A DNA stretch of 64,000 nt from JAAEUB01 sp964550345 (GCA_964550345.1 CAZJYZ010000001.1:1-64000), one strand, 5' to 3'; numbered from the stretch's first letter, positions 16,060 through 25,247 are shown. A program made the numbers and translations. Notes: generated from the letters alone by a model not told the origin.

Positions 16060-18126
16060 CTAGCGCCGCCCCTCGCGCAGCCAACCCCATACTGACAGCA
16101 TCCCGGCGAAAAAAAGCGCCAGCCAACCCGGCAGCAGCGGTGTGATGCGCACATCCAGCGTCAGGTAGGCCGCACGTTCATTCAGGCCCAGCCAGCCACG
16201 TCCTGCAGCCAGACGGCCGGACCGCACAAACCGCATGGCAGGCTGGCCTTCCTCCAGTGCAAAGACACCCCCCCGCAGGGTTGCCACCGCCGGCAACAGC
16301 TTGTCACCCGAAGCGATGGTTTCTTCAAACTCGCGCGGGGCGGCAGGGCCAAGGGCGACAACAGCGCTAAGGGTATCATCCGTGAGGCGGTAAAGCCCCA
16401 TTTCACCGCCGGGAAACCCGGTCTCGTAATGCCCCGGTGCGGTTTCGGTAAGGGTGAGCGTCGAGGTGCTTCCATCTGGCTGCGTAACTTCGACTTCGCG
16501 TGCACCTTCGCTTAGGGAGCGGCGAATGATCTGCATTTCGTCCCCATGAACCTCGGCCCACAAGGCTTCTTCTTCCAGCTCCGGCTCTTTCATCATCCAA
16601 TGGGCCAGCCGCCGCAAAAGCTCAAGTTGTGGTCCGCCGCCCTCAAAACCGCGGTTCCACAACCAGGCATGATCCGAGGCCAAAAGTGCGACGCGCCCGT
16701 CGCCAACCCGGTCCAGCACCAATAGAGGTGTCTGATCCAGCCCTTGCATCACCACATGGCCGGACACTGGCGCCAGTTCGATTTGACGCAACCACCTGCC
16801 CCAGTTTTGGTCCCTCTGTTCAAGCCCCTGCGTCACCGGGTGGCGCCGCCCGACCTCGGTCACGGCCGGCGTAAAGGCGGCCTCGTGGACCTGCGAGGTG
16901 GGTAATGCGGGCAGGATTTCACCCAAAGGCGAGCGCGCGATGGATCCGGCAGTTGCAAAACCCGGCCCAGCCGCTACCAGAACAGCCCCGCCATTTTGGA
17001 CATAATCGCGAACCGAAGCCAGATAGGCCGATGGTAGGATGCCCCGCAACTCGTAACGGTCAAATATGATCAGATCGAATTCATCCACCTTTTCAATGAA
17101 AAGCTCCTGAGTTGGGAAGGCGATCAGGCTAAGTTCACTGACTGGTACGCCATCTTGTTTTTCCGGAGGGCGCAGGATGGTGAAGTGCACAAGGTCAACA
17201 GACGCATCTGACTTCAAAAGGTTACGCCATGTGCGGGTGCCCGGATGTGGCTTGCCTGAAACCAGCAGAACCCGCAGGCGATCGCGCACGCCGTTGATCT
17301 GCACCACGGCTGAGTTGTTGCGCGTGGTCAGTTCGCCCTCGGCTTCGGAAAGCGCCAGACGAATAACGTTCTGCCCCCCGTGTTCGAGCGTCAGAGGCAG
17401 CTCAAGATCGCGCCCAATTGGGACGTCATGCAAGCTGGGCGCGGCGCCATCGACGGATATGGAAATCTGTGTTTTGGTACCGACGCTGGAGGGGATGGCA
17501 CCGAAATCCTCAACCCGTAGAATGATGGACTGTTCCTCCCCCAAAATGGCGAAAGTTGGGGCGGATTTCAGGATTAAGCGGCGATCCCAATCCACACCCC
17601 TTCCGGTCAGTAGAAGGTGCAGTGGTGCCGGCAAGGGCGGACCTTCTGCAAGTGTCCCGACGTCATGTACAAGCCCGTCGGATATGGCGATGATACCGGC
17701 TATGCGGTCGCGCGGGACATCCCCCAAAGCAGAAGAGATGGCGCTTTCCAGCCGTGTGCCACGGTCTTCGCTCCCGTCGGCCAAAGTGACGGCATGCATG
17801 TCGAGTGTCGCGCGTGCGACCACCTGCGCCTCTATAGCCTCCAACGCGCGGGCCATTTGTACCGCCCGCCCCGGCAAGGCTTGCGACGCGGTTTCATCCA
17901 CCACCACCAACAGGATGTCATTGAGAGTGTGGCGGTCTTCCTGCTGCACCGAAGGGCCGGACAGGGCCAGCAACAATATTGCCGCAGCAAGGGTGCGTGC
18001 CGTCCATCCAGCCAACCCGCGCCAAATTGCCAACACAAGAAGCACGGTAATGATACCTGCGGCCACTGCCAGCACCAGCCAGGGCAGGACCGGGTCAAAG
18101 ATAATCTGCGCTGCGGCCTGATTCAT
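16060..18126 (-). CDS. Large membrane protein, last gene of the moxR operon
   Basis: A 688-residue protein with two N-terminal membrane spans (about 13-35 and 42-58) and one at the C terminus (LLPGWLALFFAGMLSVW). After the spans comes a degenerate VWA-like strand with Asp77-x-Thr79-x-Ser81, then a beta-rich region and a glutamine-amidotransferase-like (GATase1) module (LIIFDRYELRGILPSAYL, GGAVLVAAGPGF). Homologues are annotated only as membrane proteins of MoxR operons. Its ATG overlaps the stop of the DUF4159 gene (ATGA). By analogy with Bat operons it would sit in the inner membrane with its large domain in the periplasm; its function is unknown. Confidence 0.75.
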   Translation of the reverse strand: MNQAAAQIIFDPVLPWLVLAVAAGIITVLLVLAIWRGLAGWTARTLAAAILLLALSGPSVQQEDRHTLNDILLVVVDETASQALPGRAVQMARALEAIEAQVVARATLDMHAVTLADGSEDRGTRLESAISSALGDVPRDRIAGIIAISDGLVHDVGTLAEGPPLPAPLHLLLTGRGVDWDRRLILKSAPTFAILGEEQSIILRVEDFGAIPSSVGTKTQISISVDGAAPSLHDVPIGRDLELPLTLEHGGQNVIRLALSEAEGELTTRNNSAVVQINGVRDRLRVLLVSGKPHPGTRTWRNLLKSDASVDLVHFTILRPPEKQDGVPVSELSLIAFPTQELFIEKVDEFDLIIFDRYELRGILPSAYLASVRDYVQNGGAVLVAAGPGFATAGSIARSPLGEILPALPTSQVHEAAFTPAVTEVGRRHPVTQGLEQRDQNWGRWLRQIELAPVSGHVVMQGLDQTPLLVLDRVGDGRVALLASDHAWLWNRGFEGGGPQLELLRRLAHWMMKEPELEEEALWAEVHGDEMQIIRRSLSEGAREVEVTQPDGSTSTLTLTETAPGHYETGFPGGEMGLYRLTDDTLSAVVALGPAAPREFEETIASGDKLLPAVATLRGGVFALEEGQPAMRFVRSGRLAAGRGWLGLNERAAYLTLDVRITPLLPGWLALFFAGMLSVWGWLREGRR

Positions 18127-20909
18127 TGTCCCAACCTTTCCAGAAGGGCGGGCACGTGCACCTGATCACTTTTGTAATTCCCGGTCAGCACATGCATCAC
18201 AAGATTGATCCCGAAACGATAGGCCATTTCGCGTTGCCGGTCACCGCTGGTGCCGCGCCCAACCGGAAACATGTAGGCACCACCCGGGGTAAGCGCCCAG
18301 GCTGCCGCCCAATCCCCACCACCAATCAGCACCGGGCTTACCCCGTCATTGAGGTTGCGAAACGGCATGCCGTCGGCCCTTTCCGCGTCCACCGGGGCGG
18401 CTTCGACCCACAGCGCACCACGGGCATGGCGGCCGGGAAAAGTTTCTAGCAGATAGAATGTGCGGGTCAGCACGTGGTCATCCGGAACTGGCTCCAGTGG
18501 TGGAATATCCAACCGGGCGGCCAATGCCCTCAGCCTGCGTGTGGCAGGCGTTGCACCGCCGCCAATGCCGGAAATGTCCGCGTCCCGGGTATCAAACAGC
18601 ACCATCCCACCCTTGGCCAGATAGGAGTTCAGGCGGCTATAGGCAGCGTCACTAGGCAAGATCTGACCGGATGACACCGGCCAGTAGAGCAACGGGTAGA
18701 CCGACAAGTCGTCTGTCTCAAGATCCACACCGACCGGCAAGGCGGGCTCAACCGATGTGCGGCGGAAAAGCTCATCCGACAGACCAAGCAGACCCGCCGC
18801 ACTGACATGGTCAACCTCTCGATCTCCGGTCAGGACAAAGGCCAGAGTTACTTCAGCAGCCGCAGAGATCAGGCTTGCCTCGTCCTGCACACTTTGCGCC
18901 AGCACCGGGGAGGGTGTTGGAATGATCAGGAATACTGCCAGAGCTAACCCTAACGCCCTAGACGAAGTTTTCAGGGTACTGCCCGGAAACCGGCCCGACA
19001 GGGCAAGTGCTGCCAGAATATCAAGGCCCAGCGCAGCAAGAGCTGCCAGCCACAGCCAGCCGGAAAGATCGTGAGCCTTCGCCTCCCTGCCCCATTGGGG
19101 TGTGATACGCGACGGCCATGTGGCAGCCGCCAGCCGGGTTTCAGGACCTGCGGCGTTCACCGCAATATCGCGCGTCGTGTCAGTATAAAGACCGGGGGGC
19201 AGATCGGCGCTGGCTGCTGCGCTTATCAATTCACCCGGCACCGGGGGCTGGCTGCGTGCCGGTCCAAGGACGCCGAAACCATCCAGCAATTCCTGCGCCT
19301 GCCAGGTTGTTCCCGCCAGAATATCAGCCGGTGGCACCCCGGCGCGGGTCGAGATCGCAAGCCGCTCCAGCATTTGCACGAACAGGCCTGACAACGGCAG
19401 ACCGGACCATTCCGCGTTGGCAGTAACATGAAACAGCACGACTTGCCCTTCCCCCAGCACCTTACGGGTCACCAAGGGCGTACCATCGGCCAGCGCCGCT
19501 ATGGTAGCGGCAGCCAGATCCGGCCCCGGTTCGGCCAGAACCTGTGCAGACACGGTGACTTCCGTGGGTATGGCAAGGCCATAAAACGGCGAAGTAGCTT
19601 TAAAAGGCGCGATGGCGCGCGGCTCTCCCCAGCTCATCGCGCCGCCAACCACACGCCCTCCGGCGCGCAGGCGCACAGGCAAAAGCACATCTTCAACGCC
19701 GCGCCCGGTATCCGCTGCCGCCAGACGCGGCCCTGCAAACCGTAGCAGAAGCCCACCCTGCGTCACCCATTCGGTCAGGGCGCGCTGGTCGGTTTCGGCC
19801 AAAGTGGCAATATCTGCCAGAATGATCACATCGCTGCCCGCACGCATCATTTCCGCCAGCGTTCCGTCGATCAGTTCGGCACTTGGGGCAAGGGCGTTGC
19901 GCAGGTAATGAAGCGGCGCCAGTAATTCGAGCCCTTCGCGCCCCTCTCCGGCCCCGATCAGCCCTACCCGGCGGCGGCGCAGGCTGTCATCAGTTAAAGC
20001 CGTGGCACCGGCGCTGCTCACACCCTCAATGACAAAACGTGTTACACGGTTGCGAAGCTCAGGTGGCAGCGACAATTGCGCCGTGACAATGCTGGCACCC
20101 ACCTCAAAACTCAGCGCCATCCGTGCCAGTTCCCGTTCGACCCCGTTGGGATCGGGACCATGGCCCAGCACATTGATGCTATCACCCGCCCCAACCCCAC
20201 TACGCAGGGCCGTGATGTCAATCAGACCATCGTGATATGTCACAGGACGCAGGGCCACACGTGTAGAAGGGGGTTCCAACACCCGCACAGCGCCCGCAGC
20301 CTCAAAGGCTTGCAAGAGCGCGCCGCGCCCGTCTCGAGCCAGGCCATCCGAAATCCACAGGGTTTCGAAATCGGGCAGGCCAGCGCCCCATTCCACGGCC
20401 AAAACCGGGTCTGGAAGCCACGGAACCGGAGCAAGGCCCGCAAGCTGGGTCACAACCTCATTAGCCGCACGGAAATCAGGTCTTCGCGGGTTTGAAGAGG
20501 TCACAAGTGCCGCCCTCACCCCCTGCTGCGCTGCCCTGTCCAACGCCGTTTCGGCAGCTTCGATCCGCAATTGCCAGTCCGGCGCGCTGGCCCAACTATT
20601 ATCTATAAACACCAACAGAGGAAGATCGCCGCGCCGCGCGTCATCTCCGGCCGAAGGGTTAAGTACCGGGCCGGCAAAGCCAAGAATCATCGCCGCAAGC
20701 GCCAGCATGCGCAAAAGCAAAAGCCACCACGGGGTGCGATCCGCCTCGCTATCGCGATCTTCCAGTCCAAGCAGTAACACCACACCGGGGAACAGCCGAC
20801 GCACCGGGGCCGGTGGCACAGCGCGCAGGATTAACCACAGGACCGGCAGGGCTGCCAGCGCCACAAGCAGCCAAGGCGTGGTAAATCCTATTGGCCCAAG
20901 GACCAGCAT
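18123..20909 (-). CDS. BatA-like DUF4159 membrane protein
   Basis: A 928-residue protein. The N terminus is a BatA-type membrane module (FTTPWLLVALAALPVLWL, spans about 10-28 and 62-80), followed by a VWA-like domain with a broken metal site (Asp103-Asn-Ser-Trp-Ala-Ser instead of DxSxS). A long middle region includes a GATase-like segment (DVIILADIATLAE) and a membrane span near residue 640. The C-terminal 210 residues are the DUF4159 domain (DLSVYPLLYWPVSSG, GGMVLFDTRDAD). I set the start at 20909, where TGATG joins the DUF58 stop to this ATG; a longer reading would overlap DUF58 needlessly. Role in the cell envelope is inferred from the operon only. Confidence 0.8.
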   Translation of the reverse strand: MLVLGPIGFTTPWLLVALAALPVLWLILRAVPPAPVRRLFPGVVLLLGLEDRDSEADRTPWWLLLLRMLALAAMILGFAGPVLNPSAGDDARRGDLPLLVFIDNSWASAPDWQLRIEAAETALDRAAQQGVRAALVTSSNPRRPDFRAANEVVTQLAGLAPVPWLPDPVLAVEWGAGLPDFETLWISDGLARDGRGALLQAFEAAGAVRVLEPPSTRVALRPVTYHDGLIDITALRSGVGAGDSINVLGHGPDPNGVERELARMALSFEVGASIVTAQLSLPPELRNRVTRFVIEGVSSAGATALTDDSLRRRRVGLIGAGEGREGLELLAPLHYLRNALAPSAELIDGTLAEMMRAGSDVIILADIATLAETDQRALTEWVTQGGLLLRFAGPRLAAADTGRGVEDVLLPVRLRAGGRVVGGAMSWGEPRAIAPFKATSPFYGLAIPTEVTVSAQVLAEPGPDLAAATIAALADGTPLVTRKVLGEGQVVLFHVTANAEWSGLPLSGLFVQMLERLAISTRAGVPPADILAGTTWQAQELLDGFGVLGPARSQPPVPGELISAAASADLPPGLYTDTTRDIAVNAAGPETRLAAATWPSRITPQWGREAKAHDLSGWLWLAALAALGLDILAALALSGRFPGSTLKTSSRALGLALAVFLIIPTPSPVLAQSVQDEASLISAAAEVTLAFVLTGDREVDHVSAAGLLGLSDELFRRTSVEPALPVGVDLETDDLSVYPLLYWPVSSGQILPSDAAYSRLNSYLAKGGMVLFDTRDADISGIGGGATPATRRLRALAARLDIPPLEPVPDDHVLTRTFYLLETFPGRHARGALWVEAAPVDAERADGMPFRNLNDGVSPVLIGGGDWAAAWALTPGGAYMFPVGRGTSGDRQREMAYRFGINLVMHVLTGNYKSDQVHVPALLERLGQ

Positions 20910-21790
20910 CAGTGCCGCTCCTCCAGCGCATGATAAAGCCACAGCAAGGCAGCGGTAGGCGGCGCGTCCGTGTGATGCAGGTGGTACTGCCAGCCAATCC
21001 GCCCGGCCATCGCCGCCAACGCCTCTTTGCGCGCTGCTAGCCGGTCAAGATAACGTTCGCGCAGATCGCGCGCTTTGCGGGTCTCATAGGAAACCCCGCG
21101 CCCCATGCTTTCAAACAAGGTGCGGCCCTGGAAGGGGAACGCTTCTTCTGCCGGGTCCAGAACCTGTACCAATGCGCCTTTGATGCCGCGGTCGGCGACC
21201 TCGTTCAGCGCGGCTTCCAACGTCGACAAATCACCCAAAAAATCCGACAGGAATACCGTGCGGGCATGGCGCGGTATGTTGGCGGCCTGTGGCGTGCCGT
21301 ATTCCTGCATGTGGTCCGCGTGCTCCAACGCCTCGCAAATACGTGCCAGTTGCAGCTGTCCGCGACCCGCTGGCAGATCCGTCAGGCCGACCCGTTCCCC
21401 GCCCCGGATCAGCAAGGCAGAAAGTGCCAGTGCAATCAGCGCAGCACGGTCGGCCTTGGTCGGCAGAATATTATTCGAAGCATAGCGCATGGACGCAGCA
21501 TCGTCGGCCCAAAGCAGAACTGACTGTGCGGCCTGCCATTCCTTCTGGCTGACGAAATGCTGGTCCGAGCGCGCTGACCGACGCCAGTCGATACTGCGCG
21601 CCGCGTCCCCTGCAACTGCGGGTCGATATTGCCAGAACGCGTCGCCAGCCCCCGGCTTCCTGCGCCCATGTTCCCCCAGAATAACCGTATCAGCCAGCTT
21701 GAAGGCCCGCGCCAGAAGGGGCGGCAAATTGGCGGCCAGCGCCTCGGCCCGGCCCCGGAGCGGGGCTGTATTTTGGGTGGCTGGGCTCAC
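20909..21790 (-). CDS. DUF58 domain-containing protein
   Basis: A 293-residue DUF58 protein, the usual partner of MoxR ATPases. The hallmark segment is YRPAVAGDAARSIDWRRSARSD in pieces (about 51-72), with GEHGRRKPGAGDAFWQ just before it and a VWA-like core after (VLLWADDAASM, TVFLSDFLGD). DUF58 proteins are proposed to be cytoplasmic adaptors whose VWA fold is handled by the MoxR ATPase. It overlaps the moxR stop by four bases (ATGA) and joins the DUF4159 gene through TGATG, so the chain of coupling is unbroken. It has no membrane span. Confidence 0.88.
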   Translation of the reverse strand: MSPATQNTAPLRGRAEALAANLPPLLARAFKLADTVILGEHGRRKPGAGDAFWQYRPAVAGDAARSIDWRRSARSDQHFVSQKEWQAAQSVLLWADDAASMRYASNNILPTKADRAALIALALSALLIRGGERVGLTDLPAGRGQLQLARICEALEHADHMQEYGTPQAANIPRHARTVFLSDFLGDLSTLEAALNEVADRGIKGALVQVLDPAEEAFPFQGRTLFESMGRGVSYETRKARDLRERYLDRLAARKEALAAMAGRIGWQYHLHHTDAPPTAALLWLYHALEERH

Positions 21791-22797
21791 TCGGCGGCCT
21801 CGGCTGCCATGCCAAAGCCACGGGCAACATCGTCAATCAGGGCGGGTAGACTGTCACCACGCGCCCGCGCGCCATAGCTTAACGCCATACGGTGCACCAG
21901 AACCGGGCGCGCCAGTGCCAGCACATCTTCGGCCCCCGGGGCCAGACGGCCATCCAGCAACGCGCGTGCGCGTACCAGCAGCATCAGTGCCTGTGCCGCA
22001 CGCGGCCCCGGCCCCCATGAGACTGCTTCGCGCACGGCCTCGCCTGCGCTTGGGTCATCCGGACGGCAGGCACGCTCAAGATCAAGGATCAACGAAACAA
22101 CGCTTTCCCCCACAGGCATGCGGCGCAACAAGTGCTGTGCGGCCAGTAATTCATCGGGGGCAAAAACGGCCGGCGCCTCGGCTTCGCCGTCCCCGGTTGT
22201 GGCCAGAAGAATGTCACGTTCGGCATCGCGGCTGGGGTAATCAACGTCAATCTGCAACAAGAACCGGTCAAGCTGCGCCTCAGGCAAGGGATAGGTGCCT
22301 TCCTGCTCCAACGGGTTTTGGGTGGCCAGCACATGGAACGGCTCAGGCATCCGGTGCGCCTGACCTGCGATGGTGACCTCGTGTTCCTGCATTGCCTGCA
22401 GCAAAGCCGACTGGGTACGCGGGCTGGCGCGGTTGATCTCATCCGCCAGCAGGAGCTGGCAAAAAACCGGACCGGGCAAAAACCGGAACGAGCGGCTACC
22501 ATCCGCGCCTTCCTCGAGCACTTCGGCCCCAAGGATATCTGCGGGCATCAGGTCGGGGGTAAACTGCACCCGCCCCCCATCAAGGCCCATAACGGTCGAC
22601 AAGGTGTCCACCAGCCGGGTTTTACCCAGCCCCGGCAAGCCGATAAGCAACGCGTGACCACCGGAAAGTAAAGCTGACAGAACCTGATCAACAACTGCTT
22701 CCTGCCCAATTATGCGTTTAGCGATTGAGGCGCGTGCCGCTGCCAGCTTTTCACCCAGCGCTTCTATCTCTGCCACCAGATCTTCTGCCTTATCCAT
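21787..22797 (-). CDS. MoxR family AAA+ ATPase
   Basis: A 336-residue AAA+ protein of the MoxR class. Walker A is GLPGLGKT (53-60), Walker B is LLLADE (115-120) followed by INRASPRTQSALLQAMQE, and sensor 1 is LATQNPLEQEGTYPLPEAQLDRF in parts. The C-terminal lid domain follows. MoxR ATPases act as chaperones that help mature or insert metal cofactors in VWA-containing partners. Here it is first in a four-gene operon whose other products carry VWA-like folds, which fits that role. The start at 22797 faces the DUF1285 gene over 62 bases, so a shared divergent promoter region is likely. Confidence 0.9.
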   Translation of the reverse strand: MDKAEDLVAEIEALGEKLAAARASIAKRIIGQEAVVDQVLSALLSGGHALLIGLPGLGKTRLVDTLSTVMGLDGGRVQFTPDLMPADILGAEVLEEGADGSRSFRFLPGPVFCQLLLADEINRASPRTQSALLQAMQEHEVTIAGQAHRMPEPFHVLATQNPLEQEGTYPLPEAQLDRFLLQIDVDYPSRDAERDILLATTGDGEAEAPAVFAPDELLAAQHLLRRMPVGESVVSLILDLERACRPDDPSAGEAVREAVSWGPGPRAAQALMLLVRARALLDGRLAPGAEDVLALARPVLVHRMALSYGARARGDSLPALIDDVARGFGMAAEAAE

Positions 22798-22859
22798 GTG
22801 GAAACCCTCCCGCCATCATACTATTGTGCCATTTAAGGCAGTTTCACGCCGGGGGACAA

Positions 22860-23459
22860 ATGACAAAAGCGATAAATCCAGCAAATCCGGAAATATCGGC
22901 GGAAAACCTCGCGTCGGCAGCACGCAAAGCTACAAAAGGCGGCCCTGCCCCGGTGCATTTGTGGGATCCGCCCTATTGTGGTGAGCTGGACATCCGCATC
23001 GCCCGTGATGGCACATGGTTTTATCTTGGCACCCCTATTGGAAGGCCCGAATTGGTGCGGTTGTTTTCGTCTATTCTGCGCAAAGACGGTGACGAGTATT
23101 TTCTTGTCACCCCGGTTGAGAAAGTTGGCATCACGGTCGATGACGCGCCTTTTGTTGCTGTGGATTTTGAGGCCGAAGGCACCGGTCCCGATCAAACCCT
23201 GACCTTTGAGACACAGGTTGGCGACATTGTTGTTGCCGGGCCAGAAAATCCGATCCGGGTGGCGCGCGACAAGCAAAGTGGTGAGCCGTCACCGTATGTG
23301 CTGGTTCGGGCTAAACTTGAAGCCCTGATCGACCGAAAAAGTTTTTACCGGCTGGTGGAGCTGGGGGAACACGCGCCTCATGAGGGAAGCTCGTGGTTCG
23401 GATTGTGGTCGGGCGGCGTTTTCTTTCCGGTCATTCCATCACTGGAACTTGAGGAATAA
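22860..23459 (+). CDS. DUF1285 domain-containing protein
   Basis: A 199-residue protein of the DUF1285 family. Typical motifs are PVHLWDPPYCGELDIRIARDGTW in parts (about 30-53), FYLGTPIGRPELVRLFSSILR, DEYFLVTPVEKVGI, and near the C terminus FYRLVEL and FGLWSGGVFFPV. The family is common in alphaproteobacteria; a published structure shows two small beta domains but no known activity. The ATG at 22860 is chosen since the upstream extension overlaps moxR. It is divergent from moxR, an arrangement I recall as usual in Rhodobacterales, so it may belong to the same pathway. Confidence 0.85.
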   Translation: MTKAINPANPEISAENLASAARKATKGGPAPVHLWDPPYCGELDIRIARDGTWFYLGTPIGRPELVRLFSSILRKDGDEYFLVTPVEKVGITVDDAPFVAVDFEAEGTGPDQTLTFETQVGDIVVAGPENPIRVARDKQSGEPSPYVLVRAKLEALIDRKSFYRLVELGEHAPHEGSSWFGLWSGGVFFPVIPSLELEE

Positions 23460-23553
23460 TAGGCCGCGATTTGCCGGGTTTGTCATGGTGAATACAACCA
23501 GAATACCCGCACTGGTGACGGATTAGGCTGGCTTGGGTCACCTCCTGAAACAT

Positions 23554-23573
23554 CCTGACACAATGCTGTCAGG
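23554..23573 (+). promoter_or_regulatory. Candidate operator of the WYL regulator
   Basis: CCTGACA-CAATGC-TGTCAGG is a perfect 7-bp inverted repeat with a 6-base spacer, 48 bases before the VOC gene start. It lies in the promoter region of the VOC/WYL-regulator pair. Autoregulation by the WYL protein encoded two genes on is inferred. Confidence 0.5.
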
Positions 23574-23621
23574 ACCCCTGTGCAAATGTACCTTCATCAT
23601 CTTAATGAAGGAGTACAAGAG

Positions 23622-23990
23622 ATGGGTGAACAAGCAGTTTTGGTCTGGAGCGAAATTCCGGTCAGCGATATGAATAAAGCAGTGGCATTTTATAATGAGG
23701 TCTTTGGCTATGACATGCGCATTGACGAAACCGGCCCGAACCCGATGGCCATTCTGGGCGGCGTGATGGACGGCGCTGGCGGGCATCTTTACCCGGGCAA
23801 GGCGGCCGGGGACGGTGCTGGCCCGACATTGCATCTTGGGGTGCCGGACACGCTTGAGGCGACCATGTCGCGCTGTAGCAAGGCCGGTGGTACGGTGTTG
23901 TCTGATGCCATTGATATCCCACCGGGGCGATTTGCCTACGCCCTGGATCCTGACGGAAACTCACTGGGTCTGTTCGAAGCGAAAGGATAA
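23622..23990 (+). CDS. VOC family (glyoxalase-like) protein
   Basis: A 122-residue protein with the vicinal oxygen chelate fold: two beta-alpha-beta-beta-beta units (VWSEIPVSDMNKAVAFYNEVFGY in parts and GPTLHLGVPDTLEATM, followed by RFAYALDPDGNSLGLFEA). The metal ligand positions are not the complete glyoxalase I set, so a binding or resistance role is as likely as catalysis. The start is fixed by AAGGAG at 23608, eight bases before the ATG. It ends two bases before the WYL regulator gene, so the pair forms an operon behind the operator at 23554-23573. Confidence 0.8.
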   Translation: MGEQAVLVWSEIPVSDMNKAVAFYNEVFGYDMRIDETGPNPMAILGGVMDGAGGHLYPGKAAGDGAGPTLHLGVPDTLEATMSRCSKAGGTVLSDAIDIPPGRFAYALDPDGNSLGLFEAKG

Positions 23991-23992
23991 GG

Positions 23993-24679
23993 ATGCGCCG
24001 CGCCGATCGTCTATTTCAGATAGTTCAATATTTGCGCGGCGCGCGGGTAACCACGGCTGACTCTCTGGCTGAAAAGCTGGAGGTCAGCCCCCGCACTATT
24101 TACCGCGATATTGTTGACTTGCAGGGCGCAGGCGTGCCGGTCGAAGGTGAGGCAGGGGTCGGTTACCTCATGCGCGACGGCTATGACATACCCCCCCTGA
24201 TGTTCACTAGCGAAGAGGTGGTGGCCCTCGTGGCTGGCGCACGCCTTACGCAGGCCTGGGGCGGGGCGGCGATGGCACTGGCGGCTGAGGAGGCTTTGGT
24301 GAAAATCGAGGCCGTGCTGCCGCAAACCATGCGCGCACGGGCTGAAGCCGTGCATATCCATGCCTTAACACCCGGTGAGAATGACCCGGCAACCCGGGCC
24401 CTCATCGACCAGTTAGAGGCCGCCTGCCAATCGCGCACCCGGCTTGAACTGGATTACAGCGATGTGGAAGACACGAAGACAAACCGATTGGTGCGCCCGC
24501 TAGCATTACTGTTTTGGGGGCGGGTCTGGACGCTGGTCGCATGGTGCGAGTTGCGCGATGATTTTCGCATGTTCCGGGTAGACCGGATCAGGGCCGCAGA
24601 CGAGCGTGACCGTTTTCGCCCAGAACCCGCTAAAAGTCTGGCCACATTTTACAAGCTTCAGGCCTGTGAGGGTGAATAG
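23993..24679 (+). CDS. YafY-type HTH/WYL-domain regulator
   Basis: A 228-residue regulator. Residues 1-60 form an HTH_11 winged helix (RRADRLFQIVQYLRGAR, SLAEKLEVSPRTIYRDIVDL), a central helical part follows, and a WYL domain occupies about 135-215 (RTRLELDYSDVE, VRPLALLFWGRVWTLVAWCELRDDFRMFRVDRI in parts). WYL domains bind nucleotides or small ligands. The signature W-Y-L is partly changed here (WTLVAW). It is co-transcribed with the VOC gene and probably binds the inverted repeat upstream of that gene. Its inducer is not evident. Confidence 0.85.
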   Translation: MRRADRLFQIVQYLRGARVTTADSLAEKLEVSPRTIYRDIVDLQGAGVPVEGEAGVGYLMRDGYDIPPLMFTSEEVVALVAGARLTQAWGGAAMALAAEEALVKIEAVLPQTMRARAEAVHIHALTPGENDPATRALIDQLEAACQSRTRLELDYSDVEDTKTNRLVRPLALLFWGRVWTLVAWCELRDDFRMFRVDRIRAADERDRFRPEPAKSLATFYKLQACEGE

Positions 24680-24839
24680 CCAGATGATTGCAAAGCCACT
24701 TCGTTCAAGGTTGCCTTGGACAAAGCGCCCCTAGTTCTGAATATGCAAATCTCGCTATATTTTCCTTTGGGGGTGCGACATTCTGTCCTAAACTGCCAAT
24801 GGGCTGGTCAGACTCGGCCTTTAAAAAAAGGAGTGGGAC

Positions 24840-25217
24840 ATGAATATTTCACGTAATTTCATCTTGGTGGGCGGGCTTTTTCTGCTCACCGGCATCCTTG
24901 TTGGTATCTATATGGGTGCCTCCGGTAACCACAATTATACCGGGCTTCACGCGCATCTTAATCTGCTCGGGTTCACGTTGATGACTATTTTCGGCATCGT
25001 CTACCGTGTTTTCCCGTCGCTGGCTGAAAACACGTTGGCGCGGGCCCATTTCTGGCTCCATACAATAGGTAGCCTTTTGTTGTTCATCATGCTGGCGCTG
25101 TTGTTTTCCGAAACCATTGCCGAAGCAAGCATGTTCCCAGTCGCGCCGATCGCAGAGGTTGTTATCCTCGCCGGCCTCCTAGCTTTTCTGTGGAACGTAA
25201 TCAAAAATCTTGAATAG
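24840..25217 (+). CDS. Small four-helix membrane protein with HAHLNLLGF motif
   Basis: A 125-residue hydrophobic protein with four predicted membrane spans (about 7-26, 38-58, 68-88, 98-120). The segment GLHAHLNLLGF between spans 1 and 2 resembles the His-containing helices of heme-copper oxidase subunit I, and short homologues are sometimes annotated as cbb3-oxidase-like. It is far too short for a real oxidase subunit. AAAGGAG precedes the ATG by about seven bases. It stands alone, convergent with carB. The His pair may bind heme or a metal, but I cannot show that. Confidence 0.7.
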   Translation: MNISRNFILVGGLFLLTGILVGIYMGASGNHNYTGLHAHLNLLGFTLMTIFGIVYRVFPSLAENTLARAHFWLHTIGSLLLFIMLALLFSETIAEASMFPVAPIAEVVILAGLLAFLWNVIKNLE

Positions 25218-25226
25218 GATGCGAAA

Positions 25227-25247
25227 GGGCGGCCTATCAGGCCGCCC
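25227..25247. terminator. Bidirectional hairpin between convergent genes
   Basis: GGGCGGCCT (25227-25235), loop ATC, AGGCCGCCC (25239-25247): a perfect 9-bp stem between the small membrane protein gene and the 3' end of carB. It is likely to end transcripts from both sides, though T tracts are weak. Confidence 0.65.

Noticed and set aside
16403..16600. Small minus-strand frame inside the large membrane protein gene
   Set aside because: It is out of frame with, and fully inside, a gene with clear domains.
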